64,000 nucleotides of DNA from an uncultured Alkalilimnicola sp. (GTDB lineage: Bacteria; Pseudomonadota; Gammaproteobacteria; Nitrococcales; AK92): the NCBI GenBank assembly GCA_937951875.1, contig CALGAN010000048.1, positions 1 to 64,000 of the forward strand, read 5' to 3'. How positions within the stretch are numbered: position 1 is the first letter of the stretch; each line of letters opens with the position of its first letter. The notes beneath the pieces were generated by a model. That model ran no database searches and was not told the DNA's origin. It saw nothing but the letters and a program-made list of their open reading frames with translations. Positions 12,267 to 19,795 of this stretch are shown piece by piece. The position numbers were made by a program, and so were the translations under genes.

Positions 12267-13625
12267 ATGGCGAAACGCTTGTTTGGAACCGACGGAATCC
12301 GCGGCCGTGTGGGCGAGTATCCCATCACGGCTGACAGCGTGCTTAAGCTCGGCTGGGCCGCCGGTCGCGTTCTGTCCTCCAGTGGCGGTCGTAAGGTATT
12401 GATCGGAAAGGATACCAGGCTGTCCGGCTATATGTTCGAGTCGGCCCTGGAGGCCGGCTTGTCGGCGGCGGGCGTCGACATCGTGCTGCTGGGCCCCATG
12501 CCGACGCCGGCGGTCGCCTATCTGACGCGCGCGCTCAACGCCAGTGCCGGCATCGTCATCAGCGCCTCGCACAACCCGCACTACGACAACGGCATCAAAT
12601 TCTTCTCCTGCCGGGGTGAAAAGCTCGATGACGCCACCGAGTTGGCGATCGAGGAAGAGTTCGCCAAGCCGATGGAGACGGTCGACTCGGCCCGTCTCGG
12701 CCGCGCCAGCCGGCTCGATGCCGAAGGCCGCTATATCGAGTTCTGTAAGCGCACCATCGGTCACAACGCCGAATTCCGCGGGCTCAGGATCGTGCTCGAC
12801 TGCGCCAACGGGGCGACCTACGAAGTGGCGCCGGCGGTGTTCAGCGAGCTCGGCGCCGACGTCATCGCCACCGCCGCCCAGCCCGACGGCATCAACATCA
12901 ACGTCGAGTGCGGCTCCACCCACATCGCCACCCTGCAGCGGCTAACCTGCGAGCACGGCGCCGATATCGGCATCGCCTTCGATGGCGACGGCGACCGCGT
13001 GCTGATGGTGGACGAGGAGGGCGAGGTGCTGGACGGCGACGAGCTGCTGTTCATCATCGCCCGCAGCCGCCACGAGAAGGGGTTGCTGCAGGGGCCGGTG
13101 GTCGGCACCTTGATGAGCAATTTCGGTCTGGAACTGGCGCTGCGCGAGCGGGGGATCGACTTCTTGCGCGCCAAGGTCGGCGACCGCTACGTCATGGAGA
13201 TGCTCAAGGCCGAGGGCGGCATCGTCGGCGGCGAGTCGTCGGGCCATCTGATCTGCCTGGACCGGACCACCACCGGCGATGGCATCGTCTCCGCCCTGCA
13301 GGTGCTGGAGATCATCGCCGCCAGCGGCCGTCGCCTGCACGAGCTGAAGCAGGGCATGTCCAAGCTGCCGCAGCACATGATCAACGTGCCGATCGAGCGC
13401 GGCCAGGACGTACCGAGCTTGCCCATGGTGCGGCGCGCGGTCGCCGAGGTCGAGGCGGAGCTGGGCGAGCAGGGGCGCGTGCTGCTGCGGCCCTCCGGCA
13501 CCGAGCCGGTGGTGCGGGTCATGGTGGAAGGCATCGACCGCGCCGTGGTGGTGCGGCTCGCCGAGCAACTGGCGGCGGTGGTGGCCGACGCTGCGGCCTA
13601 CCGGCCGGAGGCCCTGGCGAATTGA
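12267..13625 (+). CDS. glmM: Phosphoglucosamine mutase
   Basis: GlmM converts glucosamine-6-phosphate to glucosamine-1-phosphate for UDP-GlcNAc, hence peptidoglycan and LPS. The 452-residue protein has the N-terminal FGTDGIRG motif, the phosphoserine loop ASHNPHYDNGIKFF with Ser101 as the phospho-carrier, the metal loop AFDGDGDR and the sugar loop GGESSGH. It ends with the C-terminal phosphate-binding RPSGTEPVVRVM. The ATG at 12267 is preceded by TAGGGAG. It lies 59 bp after folP in the same operon. E. coli GlmM has 445 residues. Confidence 0.97.
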   Translation: MAKRLFGTDGIRGRVGEYPITADSVLKLGWAAGRVLSSSGGRKVLIGKDTRLSGYMFESALEAGLSAAGVDIVLLGPMPTPAVAYLTRALNASAGIVISASHNPHYDNGIKFFSCRGEKLDDATELAIEEEFAKPMETVDSARLGRASRLDAEGRYIEFCKRTIGHNAEFRGLRIVLDCANGATYEVAPAVFSELGADVIATAAQPDGININVECGSTHIATLQRLTCEHGADIGIAFDGDGDRVLMVDEEGEVLDGDELLFIIARSRHEKGLLQGPVVGTLMSNFGLELALRERGIDFLRAKVGDRYVMEMLKAEGGIVGGESSGHLICLDRTTTGDGIVSALQVLEIIAASGRRLHELKQGMSKLPQHMINVPIERGQDVPSLPMVRRAVAEVEAELGEQGRVLLRPSGTEPVVRVMVEGIDRAVVVRLAEQLAAVVADAAAYRPEALAN

Positions 13626-13681
13626 TTTAAGCGCGGCCGGACGCTAAGCTGGCCGCCGATTTCATGACCAGGGAGGTAGCA

Positions 13682-14437
13682 ATGGCGCGTCCGCTCGTCG
13701 CCGGTAACTGGAAGATGAACGGTAGTCGCGCCATGGTCGCGGAGCTGATCGCCGCCATTCGGGCCGGCATGTCCGGGCTGGATGAGGTCGACATCGCGGT
13801 CTGTCCCCCTTTCCCTTATCTTGCCGACGCCGGCGCCGCCCTGCGCGGCAGCGCGCTGTTGCTCGGCGCGCAGAACGTCGCCGACCAGGACGCGGGCGCC
13901 TACACCGGCGAGGTATCGGCCGCCATGCTGGCCGAGTTCGGTTGTAGACTCGTCCTGGTCGGGCATTCCGAGCGGCGTCAGCTGTACGGCGAGAGCGACG
14001 AGCTGGTCGCTCGGCGTTTCGCCGCGGCGCGGCGCACCGGGCTGGTGCCGGTGCTTTGCGTCGGCGAGACCCTGGAGGAGCGCGAGCAGGGAAGTACCGA
14101 GCGGGTGGTCGCGCGGCAGCTCAACGCCGTGTTCGCGCTGCTCGGCGACCAGGCGTTCCGTGAAGCCATCGTTGCTTACGAACCGGTCTGGGCCATCGGT
14201 ACCGGCCGGACCGCAACGCCGGAGCAGGCGCAGGCGGTGCATGCCTACATCCGTCAGCTGGTGGCGGCGCGCGATCCGGACGGCGCGGCGCGGCTGCGCA
14301 TTCTCTATGGCGGCAGCGTCAAGCCGGACAACGCTGCCGCGCTGTTCGCGATGGCGGACATCGATGGCGGGCTGATCGGCGGCGCCTCCTTGAGCGCCAC
14401 CGATTTTTTGGCTATTTGTCGGGCGGCCGCGTCGTAG
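13682..14437 (+). CDS. tpiA: Triosephosphate isomerase
   Basis: TpiA interconverts dihydroxyacetone phosphate and glyceraldehyde-3-phosphate. The 251-residue TIM barrel has the substrate lysine in AGNWKMNG, the electrophilic histidine in LVGHSERR and the catalytic glutamate with loop 6 in AYEPVWAIGTG. The phosphate-binding LYGGSVKPDN is also present. GGGAGGT (13671-13677) lies just before the ATG at 13682; an in-frame ATG at 13664 would put that site inside the gene, so I rejected it. The tpiA-secG pairing is typical of Pseudomonas-like genomes. Confidence 0.97.
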   Translation: MARPLVAGNWKMNGSRAMVAELIAAIRAGMSGLDEVDIAVCPPFPYLADAGAALRGSALLLGAQNVADQDAGAYTGEVSAAMLAEFGCRLVLVGHSERRQLYGESDELVARRFAAARRTGLVPVLCVGETLEEREQGSTERVVARQLNAVFALLGDQAFREAIVAYEPVWAIGTGRTATPEQAQAVHAYIRQLVAARDPDGAARLRILYGGSVKPDNAAALFAMADIDGGLIGGASLSATDFLAICRAAAS

Positions 14438-14467
14438 CGGCCGGAGCACATTGTCGAAGAGGGCTCG

Positions 14468-14839
14468 ATGCAAACCATTCTTCTGGTGATCCATATCTTC
14501 GTCGCTGCCGCGGTGGTCGTGCTGGTGCTGATGCAGCACGGCAAGGGCGCCGACATGGGGGCCGCGTTCGGCAGCGGCGCGTCGAGCACCGTGTTCGGGG
14601 CGCGTGGCTCGGCCAACTTCCTCAGCCGCACCACGGCGATCCTGGCGACCATCTTCTTCTTGACCAGTCTGGCGCTCGCCGTGCTCGGCGCCCGCCAGTC
14701 GGCGCCGACCAGCGTGATCGAGTCCTATGCCGATCGCCCGGCTCAGCCCGCCGCGCCGGCCCAGGGCCCGGTGCCGCCGGCGCCTGCCGCCGAGCAGCCG
14801 GCGGAGCCGGCTCAGCCCGCGCCAGAAAATCAGCAATAA
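14468..14839 (+). CDS. secG: Preprotein translocase subunit SecG
   Basis: SecG is the small auxiliary subunit of the SecYEG channel. The 123-residue protein has a first membrane helix (ILLVIHIFVAAAVVVLVLM) and the conserved cytoplasmic loop HGKGADMGAAFGSGAS. A second helix follows (TAILATIFFLTSLALAVLG). The C-terminal tail of about 40 residues is rich in Pro, Ala, Gln and Glu, longer than in many relatives. It is the last gene of the ftsH-folP-glmM-tpiA-secG group. Confidence 0.95.
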   Translation: MQTILLVIHIFVAAAVVVLVLMQHGKGADMGAAFGSGASSTVFGARGSANFLSRTTAILATIFFLTSLALAVLGARQSAPTSVIESYADRPAQPAAPAQGPVPPAPAAEQPAEPAQPAPENQQ

Positions 14840-14842
14840 CGA

Positions 14843-14871
14843 TTGCCGGGCTAGCGTTCGGCTGATAGAAT
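14843..14871 (+). promoter_or_regulatory. Promoter of tRNA-Leu
   Basis: TTGCCG (14843-14848) and TAGAAT (14866-14871) lie 17 bp apart, followed by a GC-rich discriminator (CGCGC) of the kind seen in stable-RNA promoters. The start would be near 14878. A separate hairpin GGCGGTGA/TCACCGCC (14887-14894 and 14900-14907) lies in the tRNA leader. Confidence 0.55.
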
Positions 14872-14919
14872 TCGCGCTGCTTCCAAGGCGGTGACCTAGT
14901 CACCGCCGACATCGACACT

Positions 14920-15004
14920 GCGGATGTGGTGGAACTGGTAGACACGCCATCTTGAGGGGGTGGTGGGGCAACCCGTGAGAGTTCGAGTCTCTCCATCCGC
15001 ACCA
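14920..15004 (+). tRNA. leuU: tRNA-Leu (anticodon GAG), CCA encoded
   Basis: The acceptor stem GCGGATG/CATCCGC, discriminator A and encoded CCA (15002-15004) are complete. The anticodon stem CCATC/GGTGG holds loop TTGAGGG, giving anticodon GAG (codons CUC and CUU). The D-loop GGTAGA, the long class II variable arm (TGGGGCAACCCGTG) and T-arm GTTCGAGTC are all normal. This tRNA lies between secG and downstream translation genes in many gammaproteobacteria (E. coli leuU). Confidence 0.97.
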
Positions 15005-15013
15005 ATCACCATG

Positions 15014-15033
15014 GCCGGCAAGGCCTTGCCGGC
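15014..15033. terminator. Perfect 20-bp palindrome after tRNA-Leu
   Basis: GCCGGCAAGG is followed by its exact complement CCTTGCCGGC, able to form a hairpin 10 nt after the tRNA 3' end. No T-run follows directly, so termination efficiency is uncertain; it may instead direct 3' processing. Confidence 0.5.
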
Positions 15034-15080
15034 GTCTCTAAATAATTGATAAGAATAGGTTTTTTGCCCCAGGGACAGGG

Positions 15081-15109
15081 TTGACCGGATGTCGGCCTTG
15101 GCCTAAACT
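15081..15109 (+). promoter_or_regulatory. Promoter of the nuo operon
   Basis: TTGACC (15081-15086) and TAAACT (15104-15109) with a 17-bp spacer. The start would be near 15116, about 57 nt before nuoA. A T6 stretch lies just upstream (15060-15065). Confidence 0.55.
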
Positions 15110-15172
15110 GCCGCGCGGTCGCCGGCGGCGGCCGCTTCAAGCCAGGCTCCGAAGTTTCCGAGGCTAAGTCTC

Positions 15173-15529
15173 ATGCTCGCGAACTACTTGCCGATCCTGA
15201 TCTTCATCCTGTTTGGCCTTGGACTCGGTCTGGTGCTAGTGCTGGCCGGCTTCGTCCTCGGTCCCCGCAAACCCAACGAAGAAAAGAACTCGCCCTACGA
15301 GTGCGGCTTCGAGGCTTTCGAAGACTCCCGCATGAAGTTCGACGTCCGCTACTACCTGATCGCGATTCTTTTCATCGTCTTCGATCTGGAGATCGCTTTC
15401 CTCTTTCCTTGGGCCACGGCGCTCGATGAGGTTGGCCTGTTCGGCTTCGGCGCCATGGCGATTTTCATTGGCATTCTGTTGGTCGGCTTTCTGTACGAGT
15501 GGAAGAAGGGCGCGCTGGAATGGGAGTAG
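15173..15529 (+). CDS. nuoA: NADH-quinone oxidoreductase subunit A
   Basis: This small membrane-arm subunit of proton-pumping complex I sits near the junction with the peripheral arm. The 118 residues carry three hydrophobic helices and the conserved loop PYECGFEAFEDSRMKFDVRYY, which lies by the quinone channel. The acidic FDLEIAFLFPW in helix 2 is also conserved. It is the first gene of nuoA-N, and its end overlaps nuoB by 10 nt. E. coli NuoA is longer at the N-terminus (147). Confidence 0.96.
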   Translation: MLANYLPILIFILFGLGLGLVLVLAGFVLGPRKPNEEKNSPYECGFEAFEDSRMKFDVRYYLIAILFIVFDLEIAFLFPWATALDEVGLFGFGAMAIFIGILLVGFLYEWKKGALEWE

Positions 15530-15999
15530 ATAGCGTTATCGAGCGAGGCTTCGTCACTACCTCGGTCGACAAGCTGGTTAATTGGGCCCGTACCGGTTCG
15601 CTCTGGCCGGTCACTTTCGGTCTGGCTTGTTGCGCGGTCGAGATGATGCACGTGGGTGCGTCGCGCTACGACCAGGACCGTTTCGGCGTGATCTTCCGCC
15701 CCAGCCCTCGCCAGTCCGACGTCATGATCGTCGCCGGTACGCTGGTGAATAAGATGGCGCCCGCCCTGCGCAAGGTGTACGACCAGATGTCGGACCCGAA
15801 GTGGGTGATCTCCATGGGGTCCTGCGCCAACGGTGGCGGGTATTACCACTACTCCTATGCGGTGGTGCGCGGCTGCGACCGCATCGTTCCGGTCGACATC
15901 TACGTGCCGGGCTGCCCGCCCACGGCGGAGGCGCTTCTGTACGGCATCGTCCAGCTACAGAAGAAGATTCGCCGGACCACCAATACGTTCGCGCGCTGA
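15520..15999 (+). CDS. nuoB: NADH-quinone oxidoreductase subunit B
   Basis: NuoB carries iron-sulfur cluster N2, which passes electrons to quinone. The 159-residue protein has the cluster ligands in FGLACCAVEMM, MGSCANGGG and YVPGCPPT, including the rare adjacent cysteine pair. The ATG at 15520 lies inside the end of nuoA, implying translational coupling. Confidence 0.97.
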   Translation: MGVDSVIERGFVTTSVDKLVNWARTGSLWPVTFGLACCAVEMMHVGASRYDQDRFGVIFRPSPRQSDVMIVAGTLVNKMAPALRKVYDQMSDPKWVISMGSCANGGGYYHYSYAVVRGCDRIVPVDIYVPGCPPTAEALLYGIVQLQKKIRRTTNTFAR

Positions 16000-16010
16000 C
16001 GGAGGCCCGC

Positions 16011-16745
16011 ATGGCAGACAAGCTGCAGAACCTGGCGGACCGGCTGGGTGCCGCCTTCGGTGATCGCATCGTCAAGCTGACCCAGGCGCTCGGTGAGATC
16101 ACCATCGAGGTCAAGCCGGCCGACCTGCATGCCGTCATGCTCGAGCTGCGCGATCGCCCCGAGTTTCGCTTCGATCAGTTGATCGACGTCTGCGGTGTCG
16201 ACTACATCGCCTACGGCCAGGACGAGTGGATCACCGAGGAAGCCAGCTGGTCCGGCTTCAGCCGCGGTGTCACCGGCCCGTCGACCGGGCGGCTGGGCAT
16301 CACCGGCATCTACGGCGTGCACGAGGTCAAGAGCAGCGGCGGGCGGCGTTTCGCTTCCGTGTACCACCTGCTGTCGGTCGAGCTCAATCATCGCCTGCGG
16401 GTGAAGTCGTTCGCCGAGGATGATGAGTTCCCGGTGTTCGACTCGGTGGTCGATATCTGGGATTCCGCCAACTGGTTCGAGCGCGAGGCCTTCGATCTCT
16501 ACGGCATCGTTTATCAAGGCCACCCGGACCTGCGGCGCATCCTGACCGACTACGGTTTCGTCGGTCACCCGTTCCGCAAGGATTTCCCGCTGATCGGCAA
16601 TGTCGAAGTCCGCTACGACCCGGAGAAGGGGCGTGTGGTTTATCAGCCGGTGACGATCGAGCCGCGCGTGCTGGTGCCGCGCGTGATCCGAGAGGACAAC
16701 CGCTACACCGATCAGGCCCCGACCGGAGAGAGGCCCAATGGCTGA
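16011..16745 (+). CDS. nuoC: NADH-quinone oxidoreductase subunit C (30 kDa)
   Basis: This peripheral-arm structural subunit has 244 residues and the 30-kDa signature REAFDLYGIVYQGHPDLRRI followed by HPFRKDFPL. GGAGG (16001-16005) precedes the ATG. It is a separate gene, unlike the fused nuoCD of enterics. Its 3' end overlaps nuoD by 8 nt. Confidence 0.96.
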   Translation: MADKLQNLADRLGAAFGDRIVKLTQALGEITIEVKPADLHAVMLELRDRPEFRFDQLIDVCGVDYIAYGQDEWITEEASWSGFSRGVTGPSTGRLGITGIYGVHEVKSSGGRRFASVYHLLSVELNHRLRVKSFAEDDEFPVFDSVVDIWDSANWFEREAFDLYGIVYQGHPDLRRILTDYGFVGHPFRKDFPLIGNVEVRYDPEKGRVVYQPVTIEPRVLVPRVIREDNRYTDQAPTGERPNG

Positions 16746-17991
16746 GTTCCGTTCCTATACCATCAACTTCGGTCCGCAGCACCCGTCCGCGCACGGTGTG
16801 CTCCGTCTCGTGCTCGAGATGGACGGCGAGGTGGTGCGTCGCGCCGATCCGCACATCGGTCTGCTGCATCGCGCCACCGAGAAGCTGGCGGAGAGCAAGC
16901 CGTTCATCCAGAGCGTGCCGTACATGGACCGTCTCGACTACGTGTCCATGATGTGCAACGAGCACGGCTACGTGCTGGCGCTGGAGAAGATGCTGGGCAT
17001 TCAGGTGCCGATCCGCGCGCAGTACATCCGCGTCATGTTCGACGAGATCACGCGCATCCTCAACCACCTGATGTGGTTGGGCGCGCACGCGCTCGACGTC
17101 GGCGCCATGACCGTGTTCCTGTATTGCTTCCGCGAGCGCGAGGATCTGATGGACTGCTACGAGGCGGTGTCCGGTGCGCGCATGCACGCGGCCTACTACC
17201 GTCCGGGCGGCGTCTACCGCGATCTGCCGGATAAGATGCCGCAGTACCAGCCGTCGCCGTTCCGCAGCGAGAAAGACCTCAAGTATCTGAACGAGGCGCG
17301 TCAGGGCTCGCTGCTCGACTTCCTCGAGGACTTCACCAACCGCTTCCCCAAGCTGGTCGACGAGTACGAGACGCTGCTGACCGACAACCGCATCTGGAAG
17401 CAGCGCCTGGTCGACATTGCTGTGGTCAGCCCCGAGCGCGCGCTCGCGCTAGGCTTCACCGGGCCGATGCTGCGCGGCTCCGGCATCGCTTGGGATCTGC
17501 GGCGCACGCAGCCGTACGAAGTCTACGACCAGCTGGAATTCGACATCCCGGTCGGCACCAACGGTGACTGCTATGACCGTTACCTGGTGCGGGTCGAGGA
17601 GATGCGGCAGTCCAACCGCATCATCAAGCAGTGCATCGACTGGCTGCGCAAGAACCCGGGCCCGGTGATGGCCGACAACCATAAGGTCACGCCGCCGTCG
17701 CGCGAAGCGATGAAGGACGACATGGAGTCCCTCATCCATCACTTCAAACTGTTCACTGAAGGCTTCAGCGTCCCCGAGGGCGAAGTGTACGCCGCGGTGG
17801 AGGCGCCCAAGGGCGAGTTCGGGGTGTACGTGATTTCGGACGGCGCCAACAAGCCGTATCGACTCAAGATTCGCCCGCCCGGCTATACCCACCTCGCCGC
17901 CATGGACGAGATGGTGCGCGGCCACATGCTGTCCGACGTGACCACGGTCATGGGCACGATCGACATCGTCTTCGGGGAGATCGACCGTTGA
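16738..17991 (+). CDS. nuoD: NADH-quinone oxidoreductase subunit D (49 kDa)
   Basis: NuoD forms the quinone-binding pocket with NuoB. The 417-residue protein has the hydrogenase-derived fold with INFGPQHPSAHGVLR at the N-terminus, whose histidine contacts quinone, and GLLHRATEKLAE. Other landmarks are PYMDRLDYVSMM and the C-terminal DVTTVMGTIDIVFGEIDR. The stop codon overlaps a TTG start of nuoE. Confidence 0.97.
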   Translation: MAEFRSYTINFGPQHPSAHGVLRLVLEMDGEVVRRADPHIGLLHRATEKLAESKPFIQSVPYMDRLDYVSMMCNEHGYVLALEKMLGIQVPIRAQYIRVMFDEITRILNHLMWLGAHALDVGAMTVFLYCFREREDLMDCYEAVSGARMHAAYYRPGGVYRDLPDKMPQYQPSPFRSEKDLKYLNEARQGSLLDFLEDFTNRFPKLVDEYETLLTDNRIWKQRLVDIAVVSPERALALGFTGPMLRGSGIAWDLRRTQPYEVYDQLEFDIPVGTNGDCYDRYLVRVEEMRQSNRIIKQCIDWLRKNPGPVMADNHKVTPPSREAMKDDMESLIHHFKLFTEGFSVPEGEVYAAVEAPKGEFGVYVISDGANKPYRLKIRPPGYTHLAAMDEMVRGHMLSDVTTVMGTIDIVFGEIDR

Positions 17992-18491
17992 AGCGCCAAA
18001 GCCTCGCCGAACAGGTTCTCACGCCCGAAATGCGGGCCGAGATCGATCACTGGATCAGCAAGTATCCGCCGGACCGTAAGCAGTCGGCGGTCATCCCGGC
18101 CCTGCACGTTTGCCAGGACGCCAACGGCGGCTGGCTCAAGCAGGAGCATCTGGACGCCATAGCCGAATACCTGGGGATCGCGCCGGCCACGGTGTACGAG
18201 GTGGCGAACTTCTACTCGATGTTCGACCTCAAGCCCTGCGGGCGTCACAAGGTGAACATCTGCACCAACATCTCGTGCATGCTGCGCGGCGCCGACGAGC
18301 TGGTCGCCCACGCCGAGAAGAAGCTCGGCATCAAGCTGGGCGAGACCACGCCGGACGGCCGCATCACTCTGAAGATCGAGGAAGAGTGTCTGGCGGCCTG
18401 CGTCGGCGCGCCGATGATGGTGGTGGACGGTCATTACTATACGGATCTCACGCCGGCCAAGCTGGACGAGATCCTCGACAATCTGGAGTGA
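17988..18491 (+). CDS. nuoE: NADH-quinone oxidoreductase subunit E (24 kDa)
   Basis: NuoE has a thioredoxin-like fold binding the 2Fe-2S cluster N1a in the NADH module. The 167-residue protein shows cluster ligands in NICTNISCMLRG and EECLAACVGAPMM. Start is the TTG at 17988, overlapping the nuoD stop as TTGA, with GGGGAG about 10 nt upstream. The next in-frame ATG would remove conserved N-terminal helix residues. Confidence 0.95.
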   Translation: MKRQSLAEQVLTPEMRAEIDHWISKYPPDRKQSAVIPALHVCQDANGGWLKQEHLDAIAEYLGIAPATVYEVANFYSMFDLKPCGRHKVNICTNISCMLRGADELVAHAEKKLGIKLGETTPDGRITLKIEEECLAACVGAPMMVVDGHYYTDLTPAKLDEILDNLE

Positions 18492-18493
18492 GC

Positions 18494-19795
18494 ATGGCGA
18501 ACGAGGTTTGCTTCGCGACCCTGCAGTTCGACCAGCCGTGGACGCTTGAGAACTATCTCAAGATCGGCGGTTACCAGGCCTGGCGCAAGATCCTGGAGGA
18601 GAAGACTCCGCCCGAGCAGATCATCGACGCGCTCAAGAAAGCGGCGTTGCGTGGTCGCGGCGGTGCCGGCTTCTCCACCGGCATGAAGTGGTCCTTCATG
18701 CCGCGCACCGCTCCGGTGCAGAAGTACATCGTCTGCAACTCCGACGAGTCGGAGCCGGGCACCTGCAAGGACCGGGACATCCTGCGCTTCAACCCGCACG
18801 CGCTGATCGAGGGCATGGCCATCGCCGGCTACACCATCGGCGCCACTGTGGGCTACAACTACATGCGCGGCGAGTTCTACCACGGCGACGACGGCCCGTT
18901 CGCGCGCTTCGAGCAGGCACTGAAGGAGGCCTACGAGGCTGGCCTGCTGGGTAAGAACATCCTGGGCTCCGGGGTCGATTTCGACCTGTACACCCACGTC
19001 GGCGCCGGCGCTTACATCTGCGGCGAGGAGAGCGCGCTGCTCGAGTCCCTGGAGGGCAAGAAAGGCCAGCCGCGCTTCAAGCCGCCGTTCCCTGCTCAGT
19101 TCGGTCTGTACGGCAAGCCGACCACGATCAATAACACCGAGTCGCTGGCGTCGGTGCCGTCGATCATGCGCAACGGTCCCGAGTGGTTCCTCAACCTCGG
19201 CAAGCCGAACAACGGCGGCGTCAAGGTCATGTGCGTGTCCGGCCACGTGGAGAAGCCGGGCAACTTCGAGATTTCCCTGGGCACGCCGTTCAAGGATCTG
19301 CTGGCCATGGCCGGTGGCGTCTGGAAGGGCCGCAAGCTCAAGGCGGTGATCCCCGGCGGTTCGTCGATGCCGGTGGTGCCGGGCGACATCATGATGGGGC
19401 TCACCATGGATTACGACAGCCTGGCCAAGGCCGGTTCTGGCCTGGGTTCGGCGGCCGTGATCGTCATGGACGAGACCACCGACATGGTCAAGACGCTGAT
19501 GCGCATCTCGCGTTTCTACTACGCCGAGTCCTGCGGTCAGTGCACGCCGTGCCGCGAGGGCACGGGCTGGATGTACCGGGTGCTCAAGCGCATCGTCGAG
19601 GGCAAGGGCCGGCCCGAGGACATCGAGCTGCTGGAGGCCGCCGCCGGCCAGATCGCCGGCCACACCATCTGCGCCTTCGGCGAGGCCGCCGCCTGGCCGG
19701 TGCAGAGCTTCCTCAAGCACTACAAGCATGAGTTCATCTACTACGTGGAGCATGGGCGCTCCATGGTGAATGGCGCCGCCGGAGCCGTCGCATGA
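18494..19795 (+). CDS. nuoF: NADH-quinone oxidoreductase subunit F (51 kDa)
   Basis: NuoF is the NADH-oxidising flavoprotein. The 433-residue protein has the NADH-binding GRGGAGFSTGMKWSF, the FMN-site YICGEESALLESLEG, and the N3 4Fe-4S ligands in ESCGQCTPCREG with a later Cys in HTICAFGEA. Start is 2 nt after the nuoE stop; the stop overlaps the nuoG start (ATGA). Confidence 0.97.
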   Translation: MANEVCFATLQFDQPWTLENYLKIGGYQAWRKILEEKTPPEQIIDALKKAALRGRGGAGFSTGMKWSFMPRTAPVQKYIVCNSDESEPGTCKDRDILRFNPHALIEGMAIAGYTIGATVGYNYMRGEFYHGDDGPFARFEQALKEAYEAGLLGKNILGSGVDFDLYTHVGAGAYICGEESALLESLEGKKGQPRFKPPFPAQFGLYGKPTTINNTESLASVPSIMRNGPEWFLNLGKPNNGGVKVMCVSGHVEKPGNFEISLGTPFKDLLAMAGGVWKGRKLKAVIPGGSSMPVVPGDIMMGLTMDYDSLAKAGSGLGSAAVIVMDETTDMVKTLMRISRFYYAESCGQCTPCREGTGWMYRVLKRIVEGKGRPEDIELLEAAAGQIAGHTICAFGEAAAWPVQSFLKHYKHEFIYYVEHGRSMVNGAAGAVA